DNA of 64,000 nucleotides from Cryptomeria japonica (Eukaryota > Streptophyta > Pinopsida > Cupressales > Cupressaceae): contig NC_081412.1 in the NCBI RefSeq assembly GCF_030272615.1, positions 101,119,796 through 101,183,795 on the forward strand, read 5' to 3'. The translations under genes were made by a program, and so were the position numbers. The notes under the pieces were generated by a model, which was not told the origin of the DNA, ran no database searches, and worked only from the letters and a program-made list of their open reading frames with translations. Position 1 is the stretch's first letter, and the number at the start of each line of letters is the position of its first letter. Positions 1-10,684 of this stretch are shown piece by piece.

Positions 1-2
1 AT

Positions 3-161
3 GGAAGCACATTAGATGGCTTAATTTCTTTATTGGTTGATATTCAAGCACAAAATTCTTTAATGGATAGTGTAAAGGATGCCCTCTCTGTCACTCTCAT
101 CGAAGCACAGACAAAGTACAAATCCATTTTTGACCTGTTGCCACCACCGAATGGTAACTAA
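3..161 (+). pseudogene. C-terminal end of an unrecognised retroelement ORF, cut by the window edge
   Basis: The frame is open from the window edge to a TAA at 159-161. The roughly 52 visible residues look helical and end in a short Pro-rich tail (LLPPPNGN). I see no RT, RNase H or integrase motif. The stop is followed by a spacer of about 350 bp with purine tracts and then an LTR, so this is the last ORF of a plus-strand LTR element. The usual copia C-terminus (RNase H, then a motif like LADIFTKPL) is absent. The element may therefore end in a non-pol ORF like those at 47.3-50.7 kb and 60.2-63.6 kb, but 52 residues are too few to establish homology. Confidence 0.4.
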
Positions 162-515
162 ATCTTGATGTTTGCCAAAAACGGGGAGTCATATAGTATT
201 CAAAGCATCAAAGTATAGTATCAAGGAGTGTAGTATACAAGGGGAGTATACCGACCAAAGTGAGCAGAGTATCCAAGAGCAGAGTATACTGAGCAGTGAA
301 CAGAACAGTAAGCAAAGAATAAGAGCAGATCACCGAACATACAAATCAGATTTTTGTACAATATATTGATAAGGGGAGTACATCTGAATATATTATTTCA
401 TTGACAAATGTATATATTGTCACTTTAGTCAAATTTTGCAAAGTATATAGATTATTGAGTTATGAATTTGAAAGTAGTTTTGTCAAACATCTCAACTAAT
501 GTCAAAAGGGGAGAT
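162..515 (+). other. 3' untranslated spacer with three purine-tract-like motifs
   Basis: The spacer between the ORF stop and the LTR contains AAACGGGGAGT near 180, TAAGGGGAGTA near 370 and AAAAGGGGAGA at 504-514. The last abuts the LTR and is the likely polypurine tract that primes plus-strand DNA synthesis. Several purine tracts upstream of the 3' LTR are a known Sirevirus (copia) trait. The short ORFs here carry repeated GAGCAGAGTAT-like words and do not look like genes. Confidence 0.5.
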
Positions 516-1711
516 TGTTATTACTTATCAAGTTGCCATTAGTTTTATATCCAAAGTCATTCTATATACTCTAGTCGGTCACTACTACCGAAATATTCAG
601 TCGGTATGCACAGTCCAGTCGGTTATAGAAGAAAGTAGTGAAGAGCCTAGTATGCACCGAGCTGTCTACCGAGTATCATTCCATGTTTACCGAGCAGCAA
701 AGATGACACACCGAGTTAATATACATCGAGTGAAACATGTTACCAGATTCATTGAACCTGGACATACATATGGAAATGTGTTACAAGATCAAGGAACATA
801 GAACCATTATCACATTGGAAATTACACTTTAAAGATTGTGTATGATTTCGAGGTCATCTAACCAATGAAATATTTTGCATGGTTATTCATTCGATAAAAC
901 ATGTTTGTAAGATCGAAGCAATGAATGGATCTTTGACATAAGAGATATATTTATACAACATGGATTAAGATCAGATAAATACATGTAGTATGACAGAAAG
1001 GAAGATATAGAAATATATGAAGCAAGACATATGAATGAACTAAACTGTTATGACTGTTACAGAGACATAGAGGTCACCGAGAAGGATTTCAGAGAACAGT
1101 CAAAGAACAAAGTAAACAAAAGGGTTTATCAAGTTACTATATGGGTTACTGAGGTATGCTATAAGCAAGGTAATATTATTCTGAGCACATAGAATCTGCT
1201 ATAACATTCCAGATGTAAAGTTGCAGATATTTGTAATGATTTTATTGTAATATTTTGAAGTTGTAAGAGAAACCTTAATAGGGTAAAAGACTCTAATCAA
1301 CTCTATAAATTGTAAAGCCTCTAACCAGGTGCAACATTTAGATTAAGTGTTGTAAAATCCTTTAGCAAGGTAGATCTAACAGATCTTGATACTCCTAACA
1401 GGGTAAGCTATCAGAAATAGCTAAACATGTAGCTCTAACCAAGAACCCTTTATTATTGCAGTAGTGAAGTTGTGGGTGCCATCCCCACCATAGTTTATCT
1501 CTCTAACCAAGAGTTTCTGCGTAACCAAAATATAAGTGTTATGGAGTGAATCATGTATGATTGTTATTTCTTTGTTTTAGCATTGTATTATGTTACTGCA
1601 CTATTCAGTTTATGCTTAACAGTAAAGTTATTGTTGAAGAAAAGATTTGAAGTACTGATTCACTCCTCCCCTCTCAGTACATTAGCTTTCCACATTAGGT
1701 TGATAGTGTCA
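516..1711 (+). repeat. 3' LTR of a plus-strand Sirevirus-like element
   Basis: It begins TGTTATTACTTATC directly after a purine tract and probably ends ...GATAGTGTCA. It has the signatures of the window's other copia LTRs: the GTGGGTGCCATCCCCACC hairpin near 1470, repeated words like CTAACAGGGTAA between 1270 and 1510, and a terminal tract reading GATTCACTCCTCCCCTCTCAGTAC. A CTATAAATT TATA-like word lies near 1301. The right boundary is inferred from related LTRs, since the 5' partner lies outside the window. Confidence 0.6.
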
Positions 1712-1792
1712 AATGTAATCATATGTTTTTGTGAGAGTGTTTCATCAATGACAACAAATGATGAATACGTTACAATCATCATCAAGACAACA
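1712..1792 (-). repeat. Terminal fragment of a minus-oriented copia LTR
   Basis: This stretch matches the last 80 bp or so of the solo LTR ending at 7219: a TTTCATCAATG word, then GATGAATAC, then a CATCATCAAG...ACA end. It appears to be the far end of an LTR that received the plus-strand element to its left. The rest would lie outside the window. Confidence 0.5.
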
Positions 1793-4695
1793 CTTGCTTT
1801 AACACTTTGAGAAACTCTTTAGCTGTCATCCGCATCACACTTGAACCTATTTTATTTTCTTCCTTTAGATTAGGTAGTGGATCCATTTGGTGATGAATAC
1901 TAAGAGGGGGGGTGAATTAGTATACCAAAAAATACTATACTTAAACACTTTAATAGTCTACCAGTAAACCGGTAAAATAGTTTAGCAGACAAACTAGTTA
2001 ACACACATGCAAACGAAATAGCAAATAATGCATTCACCCACAGAAGCACAATCACCATAACACAAGAGATTTTGACATGGAAACCCAAATGGGAAAAACC
2101 ATGGTGAGATGAAACTCACAAGTAACTATCTGCAAAATAGTAACCAGACCGGTTAAGGTCATACAATGTTCTTTACCAGAACAGATCTTGTTAGGAATCT
2201 CAATCTCTGTTAGGAGATAAGTCCGATTAAAGACTACCTTGTGAGAGGATTTTAGATCCACAAATGTGAACCACCTTGTTAGAGGATTTACAAAGGCTTT
2301 TCTGGGCCTACCCAGTTAAGGCTTTCTAACTTGTAAAAAATGTGAGTAATCAACAAGTGAATGCTCTAGCAAATGGCAGAGTCTGCTTGATTAGATCCAT
2401 TGTAGCTCATAGCTAATGCATTTCAGCATTACTTCAGTCTTCAATAACTCCTTACTCTGTTACAACTCACAGACTTGATCTTCTTAGTTAAGATCGCACA
2501 TTCAAGAGCTTAAAAAAAATATCCACCAAAACCTAACACCTACTCTCATACATACACATACAAAACCCTAGACATGATGTCATAAAAAGGAATCTGATTT
2601 CATGTCGGTCTAATAGGATTTCATTACAAGTTCCTAGGTTCATTGTATCTAGACATATTTGATAACACGACACAAAAATACCATCAAAGTGTTGGTGGAT
2701 GGTAATGCATCACAAAAATATACCGGTTGGTAACTCATCACAGAGTATTACTGGTTTTCCCAACTTTTCGGTTACCAGTTGGTGACTCAGAGTAATACCG
2801 ATTTAACGGATTATCAGTTGACAAAAAATGAAGACTGGGAAAAAGATAACTGACACTTCTGGCTCCTTTTCTCCACTCCTCTTGAGATCCTTAAACCGCT
2901 TGATCTCTCTATGCCGCTTGGGTCATTATACTGCTTGAGATCGGTAAACACTTTCTGCATAACAACAGTAGTCTAAAGACTACAACATGATACTGGTTTG
3001 GAACAATTACTAGTTGAGCATAATTCATACATTCTCAAAGTGATCTCATAGCAAGTGTGTGTCCATCAATGACAATCACAACATAATCATCAAAATTCTA
3101 GCATTTGGTACTTCTTCCCATTTTTGGTGATAAGATAACTGTTCTTTTTTGCATCATGACTAGCTCTCACATCATATTGTCATCGACGGACCAACAACAA
3201 ATGACAATCATCCATAGGCAATATGTCACATAAAATTTTGTCCTTATACTCACCAATTTCAAAATTCCACCCATGCTTGTTCATCAACCAAGACATGTTC
3301 ACCCCGGTTGAGCTATGACACCTTGTAAGGAGTGAGATGAGGTAATTTTTTTAGTTTGAGTTTGTCCACCATTTCAACTGAGACAATATTCTCAGTAGAA
3401 CGTGAATCTACAATCACCTTACAAATTTTCCCATTTGACTTACAAGTGGTCCTAAACAAACTTTTTCTCTATGGTGGCTATTGAGCTTGGGGTATCTTGG
3501 GCATTGTCCTTCTCATCATTATTTTTTCTCCATCTGTCACTGGCCCTACCTTGCTGATTGAAGAAGTCACACTCTAAGTGTCCTTCTCTTGCACCAATTG
3601 AGTCCTTCTTTCACCCATGTAAGAGCTTGGGGAGCTTGAGGCTTTTGTCGGGCACTTACTCATGGTATGCCTAGCTTGATTGCAATTACAACACCTACCG
3701 ATGAAGACTGTATTTCCTCTTCCCGAGTTTCCAAACTTGCCCCTAAAATTGCTCCTTCCTCTAAAGGATTCTCTAAATGTTCATCTCTGAGTGTCCCCAG
3801 TGCCTTCTTGGTTTTACCACTCTTCATTTCTTGATGATTATTGCCCCCCACCAAAGGTTCCTTTACCTCTAAAATTCTTACCAGCTCTATGTTTCTGATT
3901 TTGTTCACTTCTCCTCTTGATCTTTTCCTCTGCCCTTAAGGCCAACTAAAAACACTTATGGAAAATGTCAAGTGTGAGGATACTTATCTCATCTTGTATG
4001 TTTTTTCTAAGGCCATTCATGTACTTGGCCAACTTCTCCACTTCATTCTCATGCTTTCTAGCCCTCAAAATGAGTTTATGTAATTCCTCAGTGTATGCAT
4101 TGACATCTAACTCTCTTTGTTTCAAATTTTTTAGTCTCTTATGGATTTGAACTTCATAATCGCTTGGAAGGAATTGAGCCTTAAGTCTGATCTTCATACA
4201 CTCCCATGAACTTATCTTCTTCTTACCTTCTTGTATCCTTTCTTCTTGCATCATATTCCACTAAACAAATGTTGATCCCCTCAATCTTGATTTGGCCACA
4301 TTTACTCTTTTCTCCTCTACTACCTCTTTATAATCAAAGTGATTATTTAGGGCCTCTATCCAATCTAACAACTCTTCTCCATTGAGATTTCCTCCATATG
4401 TGGGTAATCCATACAAGTTGTCTTTGGAAATGGATTTGATTGCATCCAAGAATAGATTTTGATATTTAGGCATTTCTATTGCTGCTGGTTCCTCTCCATC
4501 TTCCACTTATTCATTAGTCTCATCACCCCATTCTATCTTAACCTTCCCCTTCTCCTTCTTATCCTCTCTGGTTCCTCTACTTCCTTCTGCATCCTTCAAT
4601 CATTCTATCATCTCTGCCACCAACTGTTAGATGGATTCTGGAGTCATTGCCTTTAGAGGCATTGAACTTTCTTCTGATTCTTCACAATCTGACAT
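1793..4695 (-). pseudogene. Decayed Ty3/gypsy gag-protease gene, split by a solo LTR
   Basis: Read on the minus strand from an ATG at 4693-4695, the frame gives a gypsy Gag (4506-3946, interrupted by stops). An intact CCHC zinc knuckle follows at 3652-3693 (pattern C-x2-C-x4-H-x4-C). A retropepsin-like site at 3391-3418 reads VDSRSTENIVS instead of the usual DSGSTEN. Reading resumes beyond the solo LTR at 1891-3103: the residues on either side of that insertion form one continuous protein. RT, RNase H and integrase are missing, replaced at 1792 by other elements. Stops such as TAA near 4628 and TGA near 4606, together with frameshifts, mark it as dead. Its primer-binding site and LTR start lie immediately to the right. 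Confidence 0.8.
1891..3103 (-). repeat. Solo copia LTR with TSD TTTGG
   Basis: It begins TGATGAATACTAAGAGGGG and ends ...AATTCTAGCA. Flanks are TTTGG at 1886-1890 and TTTGG at 3104-3108, a perfect 5-bp TSD. No internal region or partner LTR is present, so this is a product of LTR-LTR recombination. It contains the shared module (GGAAACCCAAATGGGAAAAACC, followed by a GTGAGAT/ACTCAC hairpin) near 2080-2130. It sits inside the gypsy remnant, whose reading frame resumes on the other side. Confidence 0.85.
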
Positions 4696-4707
4696 ACACC
4701 AAATCTT

Positions 4708-4732
4708 TCAAAGAATGGCTTTGATACCACTC
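4708..4732 (-). promoter_or_regulatory. Primer-binding site of the gypsy remnant
   Basis: The reverse complement reads GAGTGGTATCAAAGCCATT next to the LTR end ...CATCA. TGGTATCAAAGCC is the usual plant gypsy/copia primer site complementary to initiator Met-tRNA. It fixes the element's orientation as minus and the start of its 5' LTR at 4733. Confidence 0.7.
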
Positions 4733-6132
4733 TGATGTAGAGAGTCTTGGAGCTTGATCCAACTCACCTTCTGGATTGTCTTGTTCTCCTTAATTCTTCA
4801 ACAACTCAAGTCCATCCAATGGAACTTAGTAGGGGTTTATGCTAATGAGACCTCCAAGGTCTAAACCTCTTTGGCTTGCCTCCTAGGTATAGCCAATGGT
4901 TCTGGACAATCAACTCCACCTCTTGAGGTTTCCACCTCAATCACACACACACCACTCCTACAAGGATCTCAACACACAACCACTTCCAATGGACTCACAA
5001 TGCATCTACAAAGTGTCTTTGAATTATTTGAGGCTTTTAGAACTACCAAACCCATCACTTAGGCTTCCTAACCTTTCTAAGTCTCTACTAGGCTCAAATA
5101 GGCCTAATTGAATTAGCCCTCCCTTGGCGGTTTTAGGGACTTAGATTGAAAATTTTCCAAATAAGGCTAGAAATAAATTATGGATTTGAGTACCCTTTTG
5201 GAAGTTATAGACAATACTGAAAATTTGCATATGGGTTATCCATATAAGTGGGGTTTCCAATACTTCACTATTTTTGAGGGTTTAGGCCTCATCGGGTGAC
5301 TTGGAAAGATGGTTTCAAAACCCTTCACCAGTCAAATCTCTTGCTCCAAAAAAATTAGGATTATTCAAGGTTACTTAGAGGGCTTTCCATTCATATGACA
5401 CTTTGTCTTTCACCAATCCCCATGTGCTCTTAAGCACATTTTTTCTGTTGTCGTAACTCACCTACTCCCGACGGTGAGCCTAGGGCTTCATTATATCTCC
5501 TCCTCAAGAACCTGCAAAACCAAAAATTCTATACTTAAAATATACAAATACCCTAACCTATCATTCTTATTGATTTAAATAGGTTCCATCAAAGAATGCT
5601 TAGGTTAGAGCCATTTTTCTCTTAAACCCTACTTGCAAGGGTTTTACACCTAGTTGCAAAGAATGAAAGAAATCTTTGCAACTAAGAACAACCAAAGCTA
5701 CAAAAAAAGCTTTTGGAAAGGAAATTCAATCAACACTCATTCCCTAAAATTATTTTACACAAACATGTTCATACTGGACCGTACCAAGCAATGAAAACTA
5801 TCAAACGGTGAAGAAAACAAGATTGTTTCAACAACCAAATTCTCTTGTATTCCCAATTGTCCAACCCGTACAATGAAGTGAATTTTGGATTTTATGCTCT
5901 TGGTTGAGTTGGTTCAACCAACTTTTCAATGCCTTCAACCAAAAATGCAACTTTTGCAAAAAATGCAAAATGTTGCTCAACAACTTTTACTTCTTTTTAT
6001 TCCTAAGATACAACTTTGCATTCTAATGCTTTTCAAAACTCCGGAAGGTCCTCAAACACCTCAGAAGTCCTGAAAAACAATACAATTTATCCCTATTACA
6101 TGAATACATTCATTTGGAGTACTTTTCCTGTG
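4733..6132 (-). repeat. 5' LTR of the gypsy remnant, interrupted at its right part
   Basis: The LTR starts at TGATGTAGAGAG directly beside the primer-binding site. It runs at least to the solo LTR at 6133 and probably continues after 7219. I could not find its far end, because the 3' LTR that would allow comparison is lost. The short ORFs in this stretch show no protein signature. Confidence 0.5.
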
Positions 6133-7219
6133 TGATGGACTTTAAAAGCACTGAGAGGGGGGGCGGGTGAATAAATGACTCCAAAACAAACACTACATTA
6201 AACACTGACCGATAGATGAATTTAACCAAGTAGTTAAACAAAATACATGCCATCCAAAATGAAATAATAGCATCCACATAAAGTAGAACATCCACCATAA
6301 CACAAGTGTTTATACGTGGAAAACCTAAATAGATAAAAACCATGGTGAGATGGAACTCACAAGTTAACTATATGCAGTAATAGAAAAAGGTCTTACAAAG
6401 AGCTCTCCTAGGAGCGAATCTTGTTAGAGATTCCAAGCTTGATTAGAAGCTTATACCCTGTTAAGAGTAACCTCGCTGGAGGATTTAAGAATCCAAACTA
6501 ATGGGTCACCTTGTCAGAGGATTTGTACAATGAATCTTGTTAGAGCTTACCCAGTTAGGGGATTTAGTTCTCTTGTAATGATTAGAAAACAACAAGAAAG
6601 ATTTGATCTATTTTGAGTAGCACATACTTGCTTGATCGGACCATTCTAAGTTCATTCAACATTGCTCTCCATTTAAACAATTATCGCTCTTCAACAAAAT
6701 TATTCGCATAGATTACCTCTACTATATTTTTTCTCTCCTTTTCTTTTTCTCACACAAAATGCTTCGTTCAGATGTCTTTAAATAGGCATTTTGACCGTAT
6801 GTCGGCCATAGGAACACAATTTCCTAGGTGCAGTGTATCTAGACATTTAGTCATAAGTCATCACAAAAATGATCACCAAACAAGTGGTGCTAGTAACTCA
6901 TCACAAAAATAGATATACCAGTTAGAGCAGTCAATAGCGGTTAGAATAAAACTAGTGAATCATTGTCTAGGAATCTTCCACTTGATGTTCATCTTCAACT
7001 TCATCTTCACATTGATGCCATCGTAGTGTTACCACAAGTTATCTCTTAGGCACATACCGGTTGACACAAAGTACCAGTTAGAGATAGACCTTAAACATAC
7101 TGGTTGGTAGTGTAAACCAATTAAAATTATACCGGTAGTCAATGTTATCATATATGTGTGTGAGTGTTTCATCAATGAAAACAAGTGATGAATACATTAC
7201 AATCATCATCAAGCCAACA
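6133..7219 (-). repeat. Solo copia LTR with TSD CTGTG/ATGTG
   Basis: It starts TGATGGACTTTAAAAGCACTGAGAGGGG and ends ...CATCAAGCCAACA. The flanking words CTGTG (6128-6132) and ATGTG (7220-7224) match at four of five bases. It carries the shared LTR module near 6312-6362 (GTGGAAAACC...ACCATGGTGAGATGGAACTCACAAG) and degenerate repeats such as CCTTGTCAGAGGATTT. Its end sequence matches the fragment at 1712-1792, so the two belong to one family. Confidence 0.8.
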
Positions 7220-7224
7220 ATGTG

Positions 7225-7414
7225 AAATACCTAAGCATCTCACTTCTTAGGCTGTCAGCATCCTGAACACAAATGACTCAAACCAAAACTTGGACAGCTA
7301 ACCATGGCTCTATTGAGTCCCAAATGGTTGGTCCATTATTACATCACAAAGACAACACACAAAAATTGAAAGAAAACAAAAATTTCATGCTTGGGGTGTT
7401 AGGTGCCTTGCACC
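7225..7414. other. Unassigned spacer, possibly the tail of the gypsy LTR
   Basis: This is AT-rich sequence continuing the host strand of the solo LTR. It may be the remaining end of the gypsy 5' LTR that starts at 4733, but I see no clean CA terminus or TSD. Confidence 0.3.
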
Positions 7415-7434
7415 ACCCTCCCTTTCTCTTTTTC

Positions 7435-7475
<41 letters not shown>

Positions 7476-7634
7476 TAGCTCTGTTTCCCTCTCTCCCTCC
7501 CATGAGAACTTTCTCTTTCTTTGTCAAGTCTCTCTCCCATTCTCTCCCTTCCCCCCTCTCTCGCTCCCCCCTCTCTCAGGTGTTTCTCTCTCCCTTTCTC
7601 TCCCTCTCTTTCCTTCTTTCCCTCTCTCCCTATT

Positions 7635-7785
7635 ACAAGCTAGGGTTGTTGTTGCACCAAAATATCAACCTCTCAATACCCGATACAACCACTAATCTTA
7701 TATAATCCACATGAGGCTGTTAAACCATGTCGCAAATTCCCATGAGGGATGCTAGCCCACTGCCAACAATCCCCCTCCCACCATC
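7635..7785. repeat. Spacer duplication, copy 1
   Basis: It runs from ACAAGCTAGGGTTG to CCCTCCCACCATC and is repeated with moderate divergence at 7841-7990. Shared words include ACAACCACTAATCTTATA and AATTCCCA(T/C)GAGGGATG. It has no coding signature and interrupts the CT-rich tract. Confidence 0.8.
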
Positions 7786-7840
7786 ACTCACCATGGCCTA
7801 CGTGATTCTAACCCATGACCAAGCTCGGATACGACTTGTT

Positions 7841-7990
7841 ACAAGCTAGGTTTTCTGTTGCACCAAAAGATTGACATCTCAATACCTGATACAACCACTA
7901 ATCTTATAGAATGCATAGGAGGCTGTTAATCCATATCGCGAATTCCCACGAGGGATGATGGCCCACTGCCAACACTCCCTCCCCCATCCT
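7841..7990. repeat. Spacer duplication, copy 2
   Basis: This is the second copy of the 150-bp unit at 7635-7785, in the same orientation with about 55 bp between them. Differences are mostly single-base changes, consistent with an old tandem duplication. Confidence 0.8.
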
Positions 7991-8234
7991 TTATCTTCCT
8001 TCTCTCTCTCTCTCTCTCTCCAGTTTCTCTCTTTCCTATTCTCTCCATCTTTCCCTCTCTCCCTCCCCCATCCTCTCTCTTCCCTCTAGCTCTCTCCCTC
8101 CCATTCTTTCCCTCCCCCCTCTCTTTCCATCAATCCCTCCCTTCCTCCCTCCATCTCTCTTAATTTATCTCCCTCTCTTTCTATCACCCCTCTCTCTCCC
8201 TTATCCCATTCCTCTCTCTCTCAACCCCTACCTT

Positions 8235-8274
<40 letters not shown>

Positions 8275-8393
8275 TTGGGATATCTCTTTGGTCTCTCCCT
8301 CTCTTTTCATCAAACCACCTTCCTTTCTCTCTTTCTTAGGTCTCTCCCTCTATTTTCATCCATCCTACCTCCCTCCCTACATCCCTCTCACTT

Positions 8394-8429
<36 letters not shown>

Positions 8430-8546
8430 TGATATATCACTCTTTCCATAGACCCATACCTCCCTCCCTCCATCCATCTCTCTCTCTCTCTCTCTCTCTC
8501 CTTGATATATCCCTCTCTTTCCATAGACCCATACCTCCCTCCCTCC

Positions 8547-8625
<79 letters not shown>

Positions 8626-8640
8626 CTCTCCCTCAACCTA

Positions 8641-9536
8641 TTCCTTCCTCCCTCCCTCTATCTTTCACTTTGACTATCTCTCTCTCTCTATCACTTGGGA
8701 TCTCTCTATCCTTGGTATTTTCCTTTCTTTTCATCAACTACTTTCTCTCTCTTCTTGGTATTTGCCTTTCTTTCCATTAGCCATAGAGAGGGAGAGAGAT
8801 GTAGGGAGAGAGTGAGAAAGAGAGAGAGGGAGGAAGGTTGGGGTTGAGGGAGAGAAATCCTGAGTGCAAGAGAGGTAGATACATGAGAGAGAGAGGTAGG
8901 CGTTGAGGAAGAGAGAGAAAGAGGGGAATGTAGGGAAAGAGAAGGCAAGACTAGAGAGAAATTGCTAATATGAGCATGCTGATTATTGAAATTTGACTGT
9001 CTAAAATTTATATGAATACTCTACAAACTAGAATCTACATTATAACTCCTAGAGATCTGGAACCACTCTCAAACATCCTGACAATATGTTATATTTAGAA
9101 TTCGACGAGAGAAACTAAAGGAGAATGATAATTTATAATTTCCAAATCAAAAATGTACTTGTGAAAATACAAATGCATTTGGAACTCACCTTATTTCACG
9201 TGCCCAAACCTTAGGTTCGGCAAGCCCAAACCTTAGGTTCAACATGTCAAGCCTATTTGGCACGCCCAAAAGTTCTTGATGGGGGCCAAAAAAATTTGGC
9301 ACCTTTTTCGTCCCCCATCTTGGTGCACTCGCCCTAAATTGAGTTCATTTATTAAAGCCTTCATACATGTTTCATGTTGTTATATAATTTTTTTAAATAA
9401 GTTAATGGAATGCTTGGATTACCTTAAAATGCTAGTGAATGTTTCAAGTGGTATCTTTGTTAATCCTAGAGATGATATTAATATGAGTCATACTTTAACA
9501 ATGATGACTTCATTAGCTAGATAATATCATATAATT
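8641..9536. repeat. Roughly 1-kb tandem unit, copy 1
   Basis: The order is a CT-rich block, a CATTAGCCATAG-type pivot, a GA-rich block, a unique segment (AATCTACATTATAACTCCTAGAGATCTGG), a TTTGG/CCAAA palindrome segment, and an AT-rich tail (GTTTCATGTTGTTATAT to ACTTCATTAGCTAG). The same order recurs twice more downstream. Confidence 0.85.
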
Positions 9537-10554
9537 ACTTACTCCCTCGCTCTCTCTTTTACTTTGACTCTCTCTCTCTCTCTATCACTTGGGATGTCTC
9601 TATCCTTGTAATTTTCCTTTCTTTCCATCAACCACTCTCTCTCTCTCCTTGGTATTTTCCTTTCTTTCCATCAACCATAGAGAGGGAGAGAGAGAGAGGT
9701 GAAGAGAGGGATGGATGGAGAGAGTGAGAAAGAGGGATAGGGAGGAAGGTTGGGGTTGAGGGAGAGACTAGAGGGAGAGAAATACCAAGTGCAAGAGAGG
9801 TAGATACCTGAGAGAGAGGAGGGGAATGTAGGGAAAGAGAAGGAGAGACCAGAGAGAATGATGATACGAGCATGTTGATTACTAAAATTTGACTGTCTAA
9901 AATTTATATGAATAATCTAAAAAATAGAATCTACATTATAAATCCTAGAGATCTGGAACCACTCTCAAACATTTTGACAATATTTTATATTATATATATA
10001 TATTTAGAATTCAAAGAGAGAGAAACTAAAGGAGAATGATAATTTGTAACTTCCAAATTGAAAATGTACTTGTCAAAATGCAAATGCATTTGGCACATGC
10101 CAAATTTGGTGCTCACCTTATTTGGTGTGTGCCCTATTTGGCACATGCCAAATAGATTTGGCATGCCAAAACATTGGGTTTAGAACACCAAGCCTATTTG
10201 GCGTGCTGAAACATTAGGTTTAGAATGCCAAGCCTATTTGGCATGCACAAAATAGGTCACATTCCTTATTTGGCATGCGCCAAAGTGCTTGATGGGGGCC
10301 AAAAATTTTTTGGCACCTTTTTGGTCTCCCATCTTGGTACACTCGCCTTACATTAAGTTCATTTGCTAAAGCCTTCATACATGTTTCATGTTATTAAATG
10401 ATCTTTTTAAATAAGTTAATGGACTGTTTGGATTATATTAAGATGTTAGTCTTTTTTAATCCTAGAGATGATATTAAAATTAATCCTAGAGATGATATTA
10501 AAATTAATCATACTTGTACCATGGTGACTTCATTGGCTAGGCAATATCATATTA
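9537..10554. repeat. Roughly 1-kb tandem unit, copy 2
   Basis: It has the same order of blocks as the unit before it, starting at TTACTCCCTCGC and ending at AGGCAATATCATATTA. The palindrome segment (10080-10320) is the largest of the three. A short duplication, TAATCCTAGAGATGATATTAAAAT, occurs twice near 10456-10506. Confidence 0.85.
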
Positions 10555-10653
10555 TTCCTTCCTCCCTCCCTCTCTCTTTCACTTTGACTCTCTATCTCTC
10601 TCTCTATCTCTTGGGATCTCTCTATCCTTGGTATTTTACTTTCTTTCCATCAA

Positions 10654-10684
<31 letters not shown>

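Larger units (their letters stand above)
7415..8640. repeat. Homopyrimidine (CT)n-rich microsatellite tract
   Basis: About 1.2 kb is almost entirely C and T on the plus strand, apart from the duplicated spacer at 7635-7990. The longest perfect run is (TC)n at about 8552-8621, near 35 units. A subunit starting CCTTGATATATC and ending in a CCATAGACCCATACCTCCC-type word is repeated at about 8426-8480 and 8502-8553. The long Ser/Leu-rich or Arg/Glu-rich ORFs on both strands are translations of this repeat. Confidence 0.9.

Noticed and set aside
7273-7705. 140-residue plus-strand ORF and an overlapping 100-residue ORF
   Set aside because: Most of the length is the same CT repeat; the non-repeat part shows no motif.
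8288-8948. Long ORFs on both strands rich in Ser/Leu or Arg/Glu
   Set aside because: They are translations of (CT)n and (GA)n microsatellite DNA; any frame through such repeats stays open.
10080-10320. Possible CRISPR array
   Set aside because: The palindromes are irregularly spaced, variable in sequence, and set in plant retrotransposon DNA with no cas genes.
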